From Panorpa germanica (taxonomy: Eukaryota > Arthropoda > Insecta > Mecoptera > Panorpidae), in the NCBI GenBank assembly GCA_963678705.1, contig OY783209.1, positions 13,268,001 through 13,332,000 on the forward strand: a stretch of DNA of 64,000 nt, read 5' to 3'. Numbering within the stretch: the first letter of the stretch is position 1; every line of letters starts with the position of its first letter. The position numbers were made by a program, and so were the translations under genes. The notes under the pieces were generated by a model, which was given only the letters and a program-made list of their open reading frames with translations, had not been told where the DNA came from and did no database searches. Shown piece by piece: positions 34,301 to 45,835 of this stretch.

Positions 34301-37300
34301 ACATTACATGAAGCTTTGGACAGCATGTCTGAACCGGCCGGAACGCTCCGTACCCCCTCTGACTGCCTTCCTAATACTTTCCAAACGAGGTTTGCCAAGG
34401 TGCAAGTCGTGGTACTAACACTTCTTCTCAGATTTCAACATAAGGACACCAACTAACGACCGTACACGAGTAGAACACAACCAATAACGACTTATATGCA
34501 TATGCCTTTACATGCGGACAGAGATCTTCATATCAAAAATAAGTTGCAGCCATTTTGAATATACCGAATCTTCGTAAATGTTCGGCTAACACGAAACTAA
34601 TATTCTTGAAATCGTATAAATAAATCACACCTATTTTATTATTTGTTTGTGTGGATTATAATACATATACATGGTCTATGTAGTGGTGAGAGATAATATG
34701 TTCTCTCGAACACTGTCTAACTACTGTCTAACCGCCATCTGATACGAGATTACTAAGATACGACAAATTGTTTGTAGGTAGATGGCGTTAGTACGACGAT
34801 AGCTAACTCTAATTTACAATTTTAATTATTTTAGTATTAGTCTTAATCATATCATGTTCTCAAATAAATAATATTATTCATCTAAAACTACTTACTGGAC
34901 TTATTTTTTACACTGCTTACTCCCGAACTGCTCTGCAAGGAACTGGACCGTTTCGACGTCTTTTTGCTTTTTTTTGGTAAGCACATTTTGTCAAGGTCTT
35001 TAGAGCTTATCTGCTGTAGAATTTTTATTATTAATATTATACTAAAATAAATTGTACTAGTTATTTAAATTTGCTCTCGTTACTTATTCTTATGATACTG
35101 TTTTCCTCACTGTAACATCTCTTTACTCGAACTACAAACAGTTATGTAGCATTTACGTATAATTTGTATCTAAATGTATCTACTACATAAATAAGATAAC
35201 AATTTATTTGGTGTGGAGTAGAGAAACATATGTAAATAGATTGCAAGACGATTTTGTGTTTCAGTGAATACATTTCTAAGGGTTTGTCAAAAATTTTATA
35301 ACCTTTATTATGGTTCTCAAACTTACGCTTAAGACTTAAAAATATATAGAGTATTCGATAATATCCCAGTCATATAAAAATTGGAATTTAACTAGAAAAT
35401 ATAGCAATATTCATTTTCAAAACTAATTTTTGCGGTTCCAACTCATTAAAAGTCAGTGGAAGAAAGCTTGAAATGTAGATACGTTATTCATCTAACTAAG
35501 TGCAGCTTTAGATTTTGATTCGCGTTTATAGTTACTTACATAAAACGATTTAAACATAAAAAAACATGATTTTTTTGATAATATTTAACCTGCTGTATAT
35601 TATCGCCATCCATATTTCGCTAGAGAAAATGGCCAAGTATCGTTTCACCCTAATAGAATTTAGAAAAACATTTGTCGCTTTTAAAAATTTAAAGATAATA
35701 TATGCTGAATAAATAATACAGGCTCAAATCTAAAAACTGGACTTTCAGTTAAGGAATCAAAAATACAAATTAAATAGCGCCATTTTACATTATAACGTTG
35801 ATTTCAAGAAAGATGAATTGAACTACATCTGTAAGTTTGTTTTAAGGCCGTGAACTTTAGTTATTTCTTAGTTAAGAAGGAAAAAGTGGATTTAAAAACT
35901 CACTTCGGCAAATGGTTTCGGTTGAATCGAGGAGTCAGTCCTCAGAGCCATTCCTTTCATTTTTTGTTCAGTAGTATTTGGAGACAGTCTTCGACACTTC
36001 TTCGTGCTCTTCAATTTGATGCCATGTTTGGGAGCTGTGCGAGAACTCATTCCCCGGGACGGATTTTTAATAAGTCTACCTGGAGATTCGTTTTCATAAA
36101 CACTTGATCGAATTAGAATCCTACTTCTTTGCGTACCTGGTGCAGAAGTCACTCTTACTTTTTTGTATGCCTTCCGCATGCTACTTGGGATTACAGAGGT
36201 GTTCGATTTCTTAGGACTGTGCGGAATGTCATGTAGCATTATTTTGTCTTTTTTAGGAGAAGGAGGTTCATAGTAGGGTGATGGCATGAACATTTGAATA
36301 GTGTCCAGCAATTGTTGATCAATGACCATCGGTTTCATTTTCTTGACTTCTACGTTTCTGGAAGCACTTCCTTTCGTATATTTTGTTTGGTGGATCGCAG
36401 AATATTTCTGCTCTGTTCTGTTTCTGCTTTGCTCCGATCTAAAAGAACTATGTGTAGGGAATAAAGATCCAGGTTGCAGTGAACACATATCAATTACCGG
36501 CTCTGTTTTGTAATTTGCTTCAAAAGTTTTTCGTTTATGTACGATACTTTCACTTAGACCGTTATCTTTTATCCACTTTGGTTCGGAACCGCACATTTCC
36601 GCTGATGTGGAACTTTCATTATATACTTCAGTTGTATGACTTTTACTTACAGATCGTTCCTTCTCAAAAATGCATTTAACTGACATTGGTCTTGAATCTG
36701 CCTTGTAGATCATTTTATCACGGTTGACCGCTATTTGAGTTAAACTGTCTCCTCGTTCGGAGAACGGGTTACTTGGCTCATGCATCTCATCAATGTCTTT
36801 ACTTTGAAAAATATGGTTTGGAGTGGTCAATGGCAGATCATGAAACTTATAAACACAATTAATATTGAATGAATCTATCAAACTATTCATTTCTTTATAG
36901 TTGATGTTAGTAATTTGACGATCGTCCAACTCGTAGGAAGGAAACGATGGCGATTGCGACGGCGGTGGAGATGGTGGTGGTGGTAGCGGTGCCGATGGTT
37001 TGTTTTGTATAGGATCGGACATGTTTCGAGCATATAGTACATCAACCTGAGAATGGGAGGGTTCAACCGGAATGGGCTCGTTGTTATAATGCGAAAAAGC
37101 AGTAGCCGCAAATTTACTCTCTGGGTTGAAAAGCGTTGGTGGAATGCTTACATGCTGCAAAATGTACGAAATATTGTTAGAGGCAGAAGAGTTATCAGGC
37201 TGTGAGTGCTTCTCTTCGGGGTTGACACGTTTTGGAGCGACATATGTCCCTACATTTTTGCGTGTAGCCACATTGGTCGTTTTATCTTCCTTGCCGCTAG

Positions 37301-40300
37301 GTAATGAGTTAATATTATACTCTGTTGCAACATCTTCAACCGAGCTCGTATAAAAAATCTTGGGAACTGTTCCTTTTACATATTTAGAATCAAATAATTT
37401 GGGATGTAAGGGAGCTTCGCATTCTATTTTAATTTTCTGAACAGGGGTACTCGGTTTGCTAACTTTAACGTTTGTGGAAATTTTCTTCGAGGACTTACTT
37501 AATGGTTGTGTTACAAAATTTAAACTTTTGTTCGCAGAAGCTGAATTTGTACTTTTCCGCTGGTGGTGTTGTTGATGATTTGTATTTCGAGAGGAACTTT
37601 GGCCTGGGCTATGTTGATTTGACGCTTTTCTTGACCTATTTGAATGGTTCGATGCTTTTGCATGAAGATTACTTTTGGTTGTACTTGATATCAGATTGAA
37701 ATCATTTCCGAGTTTCGAGGATTTCGATTTCTTGGGTGTAGGAGGCTTTGAATCTAAGCGATGTGTTTCTGATGTGATGCCCAATTTAGATGAGTGTTTT
37801 GATTTTGAATGTGATTTCTTTTGTGGAACTACTTTGTAATTTGTATTATGTTGACTTTGAATTCTTAGCGTACGCGATATCGATGGCTCGCTAGCCGTGT
37901 TACGGTTTATCGACTTTGTTGGTGTAGTTAATGGAGCAATTTTATTCGAAGAGGTATATTTAATAGATAAATCTGTTTCACTTAACGATTCTTTGCTTGT
38001 TACTTCTGGAATACTTGAGATACCACTTGACCTTGAACGATAAGTATAGCCAATGTTGTCGTATGGCGCATATTGGTGCTTGACTTCGGAGTCAATTAAT
38101 GATTGAAGAGCATCAGCTACATGCATTGGATTAATTCCCAAATGAGTGGATTGGTCAGATGGTGACACAACTACGTCCATCTGAGGATTGATGTATGCGT
38201 CATCCAGAGCATACCAGTTATTTGCTTTTGGTTTCTCAAATTCTACTTTTAAAGAAGTATCTTTTAATTTGGAATAACCTAATGTGTTTATATCGCATGA
38301 GGCAAGGCTTTTCTGCGTTAGCGACATTGGATCTTTGGCATCAGTCTCTAATAGCGCTGTATGAACACTTGTTTTAGTTATTCTTTTCCGCTTTCCTTGA
38401 GCTTTTTCTTTATCGTTTGCTTGGTCTGAAACAACCATATTAGTATGTGTGGGATTGGCTGGTGGCAGACTCAGTGTTTCCAATTTTGATAGTCCTAGAG
38501 TCTTTGTTTTCTTTTTCATTTTTGACTTGTTCTTGTCATTTAAGTTACTCTTACTGTTTGTTATATCTAATGGATCTTCTGATGGTTCATAACTCCTGAG
38601 CGCATATGATGTACCAGGCGAACTAGTAACTAGGAAAGTAGACTGCTTGTTGTTAGATTCATCTACTAAAATGTGTGGATGATTACCACTAGTATCATGT
38701 GCAGTTTTTAAATTACTTTTTGATGCAGCTACCATAGGTTTAATCACATCAGAACCACTTGAACTTCTCTTACGATGTGACTTAATACTTGTTGATGATT
38801 TTCCTCCTGTTGACTTATTTGCCAAACTAATTCCTGATTTACCTCCCACCCTTATTACTGGTACTCCCAATTTTTGAGTTAAGGCTGATACTGATGCAAC
38901 ATCTTTTGAGTTATGATCTGTTAAAGTTATTGTAGATTTGGTTCTCTTAGATTTCGTACCTCCTAAACTTGTTGCTGATTTACCTGTTATAGTTCCTATC
39001 GATTTACCTCCAAAACTTGTTGTGGATTTACCACCTAAAACTGTTATTGATTGACCTTCCAGATTGGTTGTTGATTTACCTATACTTATATCTCCAACAT
39101 TTGTCAGACTCGGACGTGATGGTGTACCTTTACCTGCAACTGTACTTGATGGTGCACCTGTACGTGTACCAGTACTTCCACCGGTACTTGCACCAGTACT
39201 TCCACCGGTACTTGCACCAGTTCTTGCCGCAGTACTTCCTCCCGTACTTGCACCTGTACCTGCACCTGTACCAGTACCTACACCTACACCACTACCAGTA
39301 TCTGCACCTGTATTTACTGTATCACATTTCGTTCTACACGGTTTAGCGTTTGACTTGGATTTATCTTTACTGCCACTATCACTACCACTACCTGTTTGCT
39401 TCGATGAACATGTGCATGGTGGTTTTGATTGTTTTCCACCTGCACTCGTGGAAGTACCAGTTAGGGTTTCATATCCTTTGCCTTCCGTTGAACAAGGTTT
39501 TGGTGCTCCCATTACGATATGCTCTATTTCATTCAAAGCGTTTTGCAAAGACTCATAAATGCCCTCTAATGGCGCAGCGTTTTTTGGACATGAAACAGCG
39601 GCACCAGAATTACTTGTTTTTTTGCTCATACAATCTAATATGCCTCTCAAAGATTTTTCTAAAGCAAAACATTCGGGGTCACAAGGTCCGCATTTTCCGT
39701 CATTTTCGTTGTTTCCTCCGTTCCTACCGTTCCCACCGTTCCCACCGTTCCCGTCGTTCCCATCGTTTTTACCTTTACGACCTTTCCCACCTTTCCCGTC
39801 ATCATCGTGAGATTTATTTGAGTTCTTTTTATGTTTGACGCTAACTTCAGCATAGGGTAAATGATACGTCGAAGAACTAAAAAATTTCTCGTCTGACGGG
39901 TTCTTTACATGTGTAGTTTTCAACTTTACTGAATACTCCGTATTGTCATCGCCACCATCTGTACCATGTTTATTAGACTTATTTGATTTATTGGAAGCGG
40001 TTGACTTAATATTAGTTCCTGCTCCACCAGTTCCTGCTCCACCAGTACCTGATCCACCAGTTCCTGATCCACCAGTTCCTGATCCACCAGTTTCTGAACG
40101 GGGTTTACAAGGACAAGTAATACAAGGCATATCAACTAAACTCAACACAGGACACGAATGCTCATCATCATTATCTCCATCCTTTTTTACTTCTTTGCTA
40201 TCTGGCTGGAAAGAAGAGTCTACGAATCCTGTGCAGTCTTTACTGCAATCTTTATTCTGCTCATTTGACATTTCTAATGCTCGTTTTATTTCGTCGATCA

Positions 40301-43300
40301 TTTGCTTTAAATTACTTGTCGCATCGTCTGCACAAATTGGTTGTGGAGCACAGGGCCGTAGACTACAAGGCTGTAGAGGACAAGGTGGTGGACTACAAGG
40401 TGGTGGCATACAGGGCGGTGGCATACAAGGTGGTGGACTACAAGGTGGTGGTATACAAGGCGGTGGCATACAAGGTGGTGGACTACAAGGCGGTGGCATA
40501 CAAGGAGGTGGCATACAAGACGGTGGCATAGAAGGCGGTGGCATAGAAGGCGGTGGCATAGAAGGCGGTGGCATAGAAGGCGGTGGCATAGAAGGCGGTG
40601 GCATAGAAGACGGTGGCACAGAAGACGGTGGCATAGAAGACGGTGGCATAGAAGACGGAGAAGCACCAGGCTCTGGAGTAAATGACAGTGTGTCACTAGA
40701 CGGTGGGGGACGAGGCTTTGGAATACTTGGCTTTGGAGGACTTGGTGCTGGATCAGACGATGGTTGAGCACAAGGTGGTGAAGCATAAAGCGGTGGAGGA
40801 CAAGGTGGTGGAGGACAAGGTGGTGGAGGACAAGCTGGTGGAGCACAAGGCGGTGGAGCACAAGAAGAAATAGCAAAACATGGTGAAGTACAAATCACAG
40901 CAGGACAACGTGATGAACTATTTGATGAAACACAAGGTTCTTCCTTACGACGTGACTTAGCAGAAGGTGGAAGTTCTGCCGTACAAGGACCTAGTCGTTT
41001 AATTTCGGTGAGCAGTTTCAACAACATTTGTTTGGGGTCATCCTCACAATCCTCCGGACAAGTTCCTCTATTCGAATCTTGTAGTGTTGAAGAATTAATT
41101 AATGGTACTGTGATACTCGGTTTCTTGGTGCCTTCTCTGGCGCATATAGTCATATTCACAGTTATATCATCTTGATCAGGAGAAGGACATGTTCGTTTTT
41201 TGGTTAGGGCAAGGCAAGGATCAATTTGCTGCGGTGATGCCGATGAACATGGCTTTGACTGTCTTATTATATCGTTAAAAGCTTGTTTTATAGCTTGAGA
41301 AATAGAGAATGTAGAACCGGGACATGGTTCCGGACGACATGGCTTTGGAGAACATGGCAGTGGAGAACATGGCTGTGGAGAACATGGCTGTGGAGAACAT
41401 GGCTTTGGAAAACATGGTTGCGGTAAGCATGGCAATGGAGGGTATGGCAATGAAGGGCATGGCTGTGGAGGACATGGCTGTGAGGGACATGAATTATCAG
41501 TTTGTTGCTGGTTGCATATACAAGTTGCTCCATCTTTCTGTTGGTTGTTCTGATTTTGCTGGTCCATACAATCAAGGAGTTGTTTGAAAAAGGATTCTAA
41601 TGCATAACACTCTGGGTCACAAGTTCCATCACTTGGTGAAGCATCAGCTTCAACGACAGAATTGTTAACTGGATCGTCTGCATTAGTACCTGTTGGCTTA
41701 CAAGGACAAACAATACAAGGATTATTTGTCAAAGTCAACAAAGGACATATTTTCTTTTCTATGCTTTCTTCATTTCTAGGCATTCCAGGGCACTCTGGTT
41801 TACAAGAAGTCTTTGGCGCTTTTATTGGACACTCTTTTTTGGATGCCTCAACTGCATATTGATTTGCAGCCTCCGTAACAACAGACAAAGGCACACATGG
41901 TAAACCAGATTTTTCCAATATGCATGTGCAAGACTTCGATGAATTGGTTGACGTAATAGGAGCTGGTTTTTTCATTTCGGAGAGCAGTTGCATTAGCATT
42001 TTTGTGTTTTCGTTCTCGTTCTCGTTAGTACAACTTTCTTTAGATGGGAGATCTAGTTTTAAACGACCACATGATGGTAACTGAACACACGACTTTGTTT
42101 TAACAGTTTCTTTTGGTACACATATTCTTATATTAAGCGGCTTTTCACAAATAGCCGTGCATGTTGTTTTCTTGTTTAGGGCAATACAGGGTTCATCTAC
42201 TTGCGGCGAAGGACAAATATTACGTGGACACGTTTCTTGGCATGGCTCAAGTAATAGTAGAACTTCTTTTAAAGCATTTTTTGCATTGCCCGTTAGCTTG
42301 TCTGTAATCTTTGGAGAACTACACGCTGATGTATCATTTTTCACTATTTCTAAGATATCTTTTAACATATGTTCGAGTATTTCATTTGTTTTCGCTATTT
42401 TCATACAATCTGACATGGTACTTGTCCCGGCTCCCTGTACAGCTGTGGTTTGCTGTGATTTACATTGACAAACTTTTGTTTTGTTTGGGGACGGTTTCTC
42501 GGGACATTTAGGCACCGCACAAGGTGGTTTTTGACAATCTACTAGACACACTTGTGAATCTGAAAATGAAACGCTTGGTGATGCTCTTGATGTAGAACAA
42601 GGTGTACAGCTTAAATCCTCTTCTGCAGGACCTGTTAAATATGTAGCTGGGGGACAGGAACATGTCGATGGGGGAGGATCTCCGTATACTATTCGCACTG
42701 CCTCATTAACAGCCCTCTTTAGATAATCCATAATTCCTTCCGGTCTCTCACAACACTCGGGTTCATATGATCCGCAGGGTTTACAATCAGTTATTTCTGA
42801 AATGTAAGCACAGGTAATGGTCGTTTTATGTTCATGGACAGTTTCCAAAATATCTTTTAGAACCATTTCTAGGGCATCATAATCTGGGTCACATGGTTTA
42901 GCGGAATCAGAATTTTTTAAGCATTCGTCGATGCGTATATTTGTTAAATACGAATTCGAATTTGATTTGACAGCTTTTGATTTTACATTAGTATCTGAAG
43001 TACTACTGCATTGTTCCACAGTTAGACTGACATTTTGTTGTTCGCAATAGCCTAATCGTCGTCTATTTGGGACTCTGTTTTCTTCCGCTCCGCTTATGGA
43101 ATTAAAGAATCGTGGACCAGAGCATTCCAAAATGTCATCAATTGCTCGAAGTTGCCTACTCTTGCATCTTAGATCAGCTTCAACCGGGTTGTCATTGTTT
43201 AATATTTTACCTATACTAATATCAAAGAAGATCTCTATCGAACTCATATCATCCCTTAAGGAATCCAGGCTCGACAGTTCCTGTTTGCATATAGATAGCT

Positions 43301-44801
43301 CCTTATTTTTCTCGTTCAGTTCTATTGAAATATCCGATATTAAGGACCGAAGATCTTCCTGTAATTAATATAAATTGTATTAAAATTCAACCGTGACTAA
43401 TTTAAGACAGATTTCTGGACAGATTTCTAGACGATTTTACCTCTTTTTTATTCTGTTTGCACACAGCTACCTGTAAATCTTTTATATCATTGGACTGCAT
43501 ACAAATAGTTGAGCAAGTATTATTGACCCGCTCTTTTAAACTTGTCACTTCTTCAGCTTTACAGCACAATAAACAATTCTGTTGTTTTATTGTTGCCTTT
43601 AAACAATCAACTTCACGTTGGTTTTCGCATTTAAGACGATCTAACTGTAGACACAGCTGCTCTTTCTGGGACACAAGGCATTGGTAATCTTGTAGAGCTG
43701 ATTTCAACCTGCCCTCACATTTTTCAGCCCTATTTATTAATTCGCAAACGACATCGTTCATTCCCTTGAATACTTCCAATTGTCTTTTGAGCATATCTCG
43801 CTCGTGTGCAGTGTCATTCAGGCATTTGGCAGTCTGAGCTAGTTCACACTTCTGGTTTTTGTAGCATTGGTCCAGCTCCGTTATCTTTGAATGTAGACAG
43901 ATTATTTCTTGGTAGCAAGGGGTTTCGCAAGGGTTTCCACAAGGGTTTTCGCAAGGGTTTCCGCAAAAATCTTCCGGATAACAGCTTCTAGAACAGTCGT
44001 CCGGTGGTGCTCCGCAGGGTGGCGTCATGTACGACGCCAGTCGATTGGATATTGTCGCATTGCATGTTCCCTAATCAATGACAAATCAATCAATTTCTCA
44101 ATAAGTTGAAAATATGACCACTACATTAAAAATATCAATAGGTCAATCCACCTTCTTACGTTTTATATCTACCATAAAGTCTCTACACGGTGTTTACAAA
44201 AATGTTAACTTTTAATATAGTGGGCTCTTTCTTCAAAATACGTTTTACAAGTTGCTGGACATCATAATTTAATTTGATAAAGAGTGCGCAATGGAACAAA
44301 ATATTGGTTAAATACATATCATTTACAGTATCAAATTTGAGCTCTGATCAGCCCTACTGAACACCAATTTGGAAACATAAGTGCCTCAACAATCAAAATA
44401 AAAATTTAAAAAATTAAAAGGCGCGGGTAGTTTCGAAATTAAATGAACAGGAAGTAGTCTTACCAGATTACAGTTCGATAACAGCTGAAAAAAAATCACA
44501 TGTTATAATGGTTGTATAACAAGTCAAATTTGTGCAGCAATTAAATTTGAGTAACTTTCTTTCTAAAGAGTTAATTGGAAATACGTACATACGAGGCCGC
44601 TATGTTCTTCAGCGATTTGAAGTTGCTGACGAGCCCCAGCAAATACACACTTCGGATGTATTCGTCCGCATGCATGGCCCTAACGTCATTGCAAGATTCA
44701 TATCGTTTCAGACGCCCCTCACTTCTTTTCCTGCAAGGCTGCTGTATGCAAAGTTTATTGGTGTTCAATAACCCTTGTCCTCTTTGAGTTATATATGACA
44801 T
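31310..44801 (-). CDS. Giant Cys/Pro/Ser/Lys-rich modular protein, family not recognised
   Basis: Nine coding exons on the minus strand: 44589-44801, 44464-44484 (21-bp microexon), 43441-44070, 35904-43358 (7,455 bp), 35590-35619, 34896-35013, 32827-32971, 32214-32292, 31310-31354; 2,911 residues with every phase matching. The start at 44801 has an in-frame stop just upstream. Order: N-terminal helix; Cys-Gly-Asn-Pro repeats; coiled coil with many Cys (about 115-330); repeated Cys modules (about 380-1350) split by Pro-Pro-Cys, Pro-Cys and Gly runs; a long disordered basic Ser/Lys/Asn region; and a short conserved-looking tail (YKVNYMLRCANAVRC). There is no signal peptide or membrane helix. 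The frame stays open past 35904 to a stop at 35892, but GAA|GTGAGT is a strong donor and the phase-0 30-bp exon continues the frame. Function unknown; composition suggests a disulfide-linked structural protein. Confidence 0.7.
31560..31885. repeat. Diverged direct repeat, copy 2
   Basis: Partner of 28815-29140, in the last intron of the giant gene. The shared blocks are in the same order. Confidence 0.65.
33110..33226 (-). mobile_element. GGGCTTGTGTCC MITE, internal fragment
   Basis: Contains CTGTTGTATAAAACAGAT and ACAACGTTGGATCCCTTTAA, matching the middle of the family. Both ends are missing. It is in intron 6 of the giant gene, just beside copy F. Confidence 0.6.
33332..34013 (-). mobile_element. 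GGGCTTGTGTCC MITE, copy F (reverse)
   Basis: Full-length copy in the intron between giant-gene exons at 34896 and 32971, with the internal hairpin present. Both ends carry the same change (GGGCTTATGTC and GACATAAGCCC), keeping the inverted repeat complementary. Confidence 0.85.
38950..39095 (-). repeat. Gly-Lys-Ser decapeptide repeat in the giant gene
   Basis: Roughly five 30-bp units coding variants of GGKSTTSFGG and GKSATSLGGT. The region is low-complexity and basic. Confidence 0.65.
39140..39330 (-). repeat. Gly/Thr/Ser minisatellite in the giant gene
   Basis: Codes TGASTGGSTG-type units with a 12-24-bp period (GTGASTGGST and relatives). The plus strand reads as pyrimidine-rich CACCAGTACTTCCACC repeats. 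Confidence 0.8.
39705..39795 (-). repeat. Gly/Asn minisatellite in the giant gene
   Basis: 9-bp units coding GNG and DGN (NDGNGGNGGNGRNGG). The plus strand shows CCCACCGTT and CCCGTCGTT units. Confidence 0.8.
40018..40100 (-). repeat. GTGGSG minisatellite in the giant gene
   Basis: Four to five 18-bp units, GATCCACCAGTTCCT on the plus strand, coding GTGGSGTGGSG and GTGGAG. Confidence 0.85.
40335..40880 (-). repeat. Pro-Pro-Cys and Met-Pro-Pro-Ser minisatellite in the giant gene
   Basis: About 30 units of 15 bp. Two diverged blocks code (S/C)MPPP and PPCxP. The periodicity keeps all six frames largely open, which explains long spurious antisense frames here. Confidence 0.9.
41325..41495 (-). 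repeat. SPQPC minisatellite in the giant gene
   Basis: About eleven 15-bp units coding Pro-Cys pentapeptides (PQPCS, PLPCS, PKPCR). On the plus strand these are GGCTGTGGAGAACAT units. Confidence 0.9.
43908..43972 (-). repeat. Cys-Gly-Asn-Pro repeat in the giant gene
   Basis: Four to five 12-bp units coding CGNP, CENP and CETP just before the coiled coil. Similar in form to the Cys-Gly-Pro repeats of insect sperm-tail proteins, but too short to imply homology. Confidence 0.75.
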
Positions 44802-45054
44802 TTAATTCACTGATTTTATTCTAATTTCACGAAAAATTTGTTATGTTTTTAAACGATGACTTATAATTTGGTATTGAACTTTTCTTTTGTTTTTTTTTTC
44901 TACAGATTTATATCATTCACAATTTAAATTGTTTTTTGTTCACCAATTTTTAAACTATTGGTAATACGGTAAAGCTCCATTCCCACTTATACTTTTATTT
45001 TTTAATATTAGATTTTATTTTGACAATCTGCTTGCGTTGGTAATATACTTTATT
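44802..45054. promoter_or_regulatory. Upstream region of the giant gene
   Basis: Sequence 5' of the minus-strand start codon at 44801. AT-rich; no clear TATA box or initiator could be chosen. Confidence 0.25.
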
Positions 45055-45835
45055 TAATCTCAGTACCTTATAGAAAAAGATATAAAAAACATAAGAAGGA
45101 GAGCAAGGTTTAGATTGGGAAATGAGGAAATGGAAACAGATACTGGGAAAGTAGTGAGGAAAGAAAGTATAGAGTATGCGGAACGGAGGACGAAACACTG
45201 GAGCACATTAAGTTTGAGTGTAAGGAAAAAGTAGTGAGCAAAATGAATATTGGCCAGCTATTAAAGGGAGGCAATGAAGGAAGGAGGTGGATGGCGGAAA
45301 TAGAAAAAAGGAAAGAAAAAACAGGACAATAAATAAGCTCGTAGCTGAGTTGCATAAGGAACATGAAGAGAGAGAAAGTACTAAAAGAGGCAGTGAAGGG
45401 AAGCAGGAGAAAGAAAGAAGTAGCGAGGAAACAGTTAAACTTCAGTCCAGAAAAATAGAGGTTTTTCGGAAAGGAGATAAGGTCAAGAGGTGGATGACGG
45501 AGATAGAGACAATAATAAAATAGTAAAGGAAGAGAGTCAAGAAGAAATAGTAAAGTAAGAGAGTCAAGAGGAAATAGGAAAGATAGAGCGTCTATGCCTG
45601 TAATAGACATAAGTGGAGAAGTGAAAACGAAGAGAGAAGGCAGGAAGGATAGTGAAACGATAATAGAGGGATTGTCGAGAGGAGACAAGGAAGGCAAGAG
45701 GTAGAAGATACAGGCAATAAGGAAGGAGAAGCAGGAAACGGTGTGAATAAAGGAGGAGTAGCGGACATGAAGAGAGAGGATCAAGAAAAGAAGAAACAGA
45801 AAGTACTATTCGAAGTAGTAATAGTCTAGAATAGT
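45055..45835 (+). mobile_element. LINE 3' end remnant
   Basis: Very similar to 13100-13350 (GAAGGAGAGCAAGGTTTAGA onward). The Cys-knuckle region is frameshifted. It then continues into a purine-rich tail of repeated GAAGGAAGGAGGTGGATG-like units different from the 13-kb copy. Confidence 0.7.

Noticed and set aside
39943-40767. 274-residue plus-strand open frame rich in Gly (GGGIQGGGIQ-type repeats)
   Set aside because: It is antisense to the Pro-Pro-Cys minisatellite of the giant gene. The 15-bp period keeps several frames open, and splice phases and composition support the minus strand.
40307-40876. 189-residue minus-strand frame of Leu/His repeats
   Set aside because: Shifted reading of the same minisatellite; not in phase with the flanking exons of the giant gene.
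45110-45784. 224-residue minus-strand open frame with hydrophobic segments
   Set aside because: Reverse complement of a purine-rich LINE tail. Pyrimidine runs translate as Phe, Leu and Ser and mimic membrane segments.
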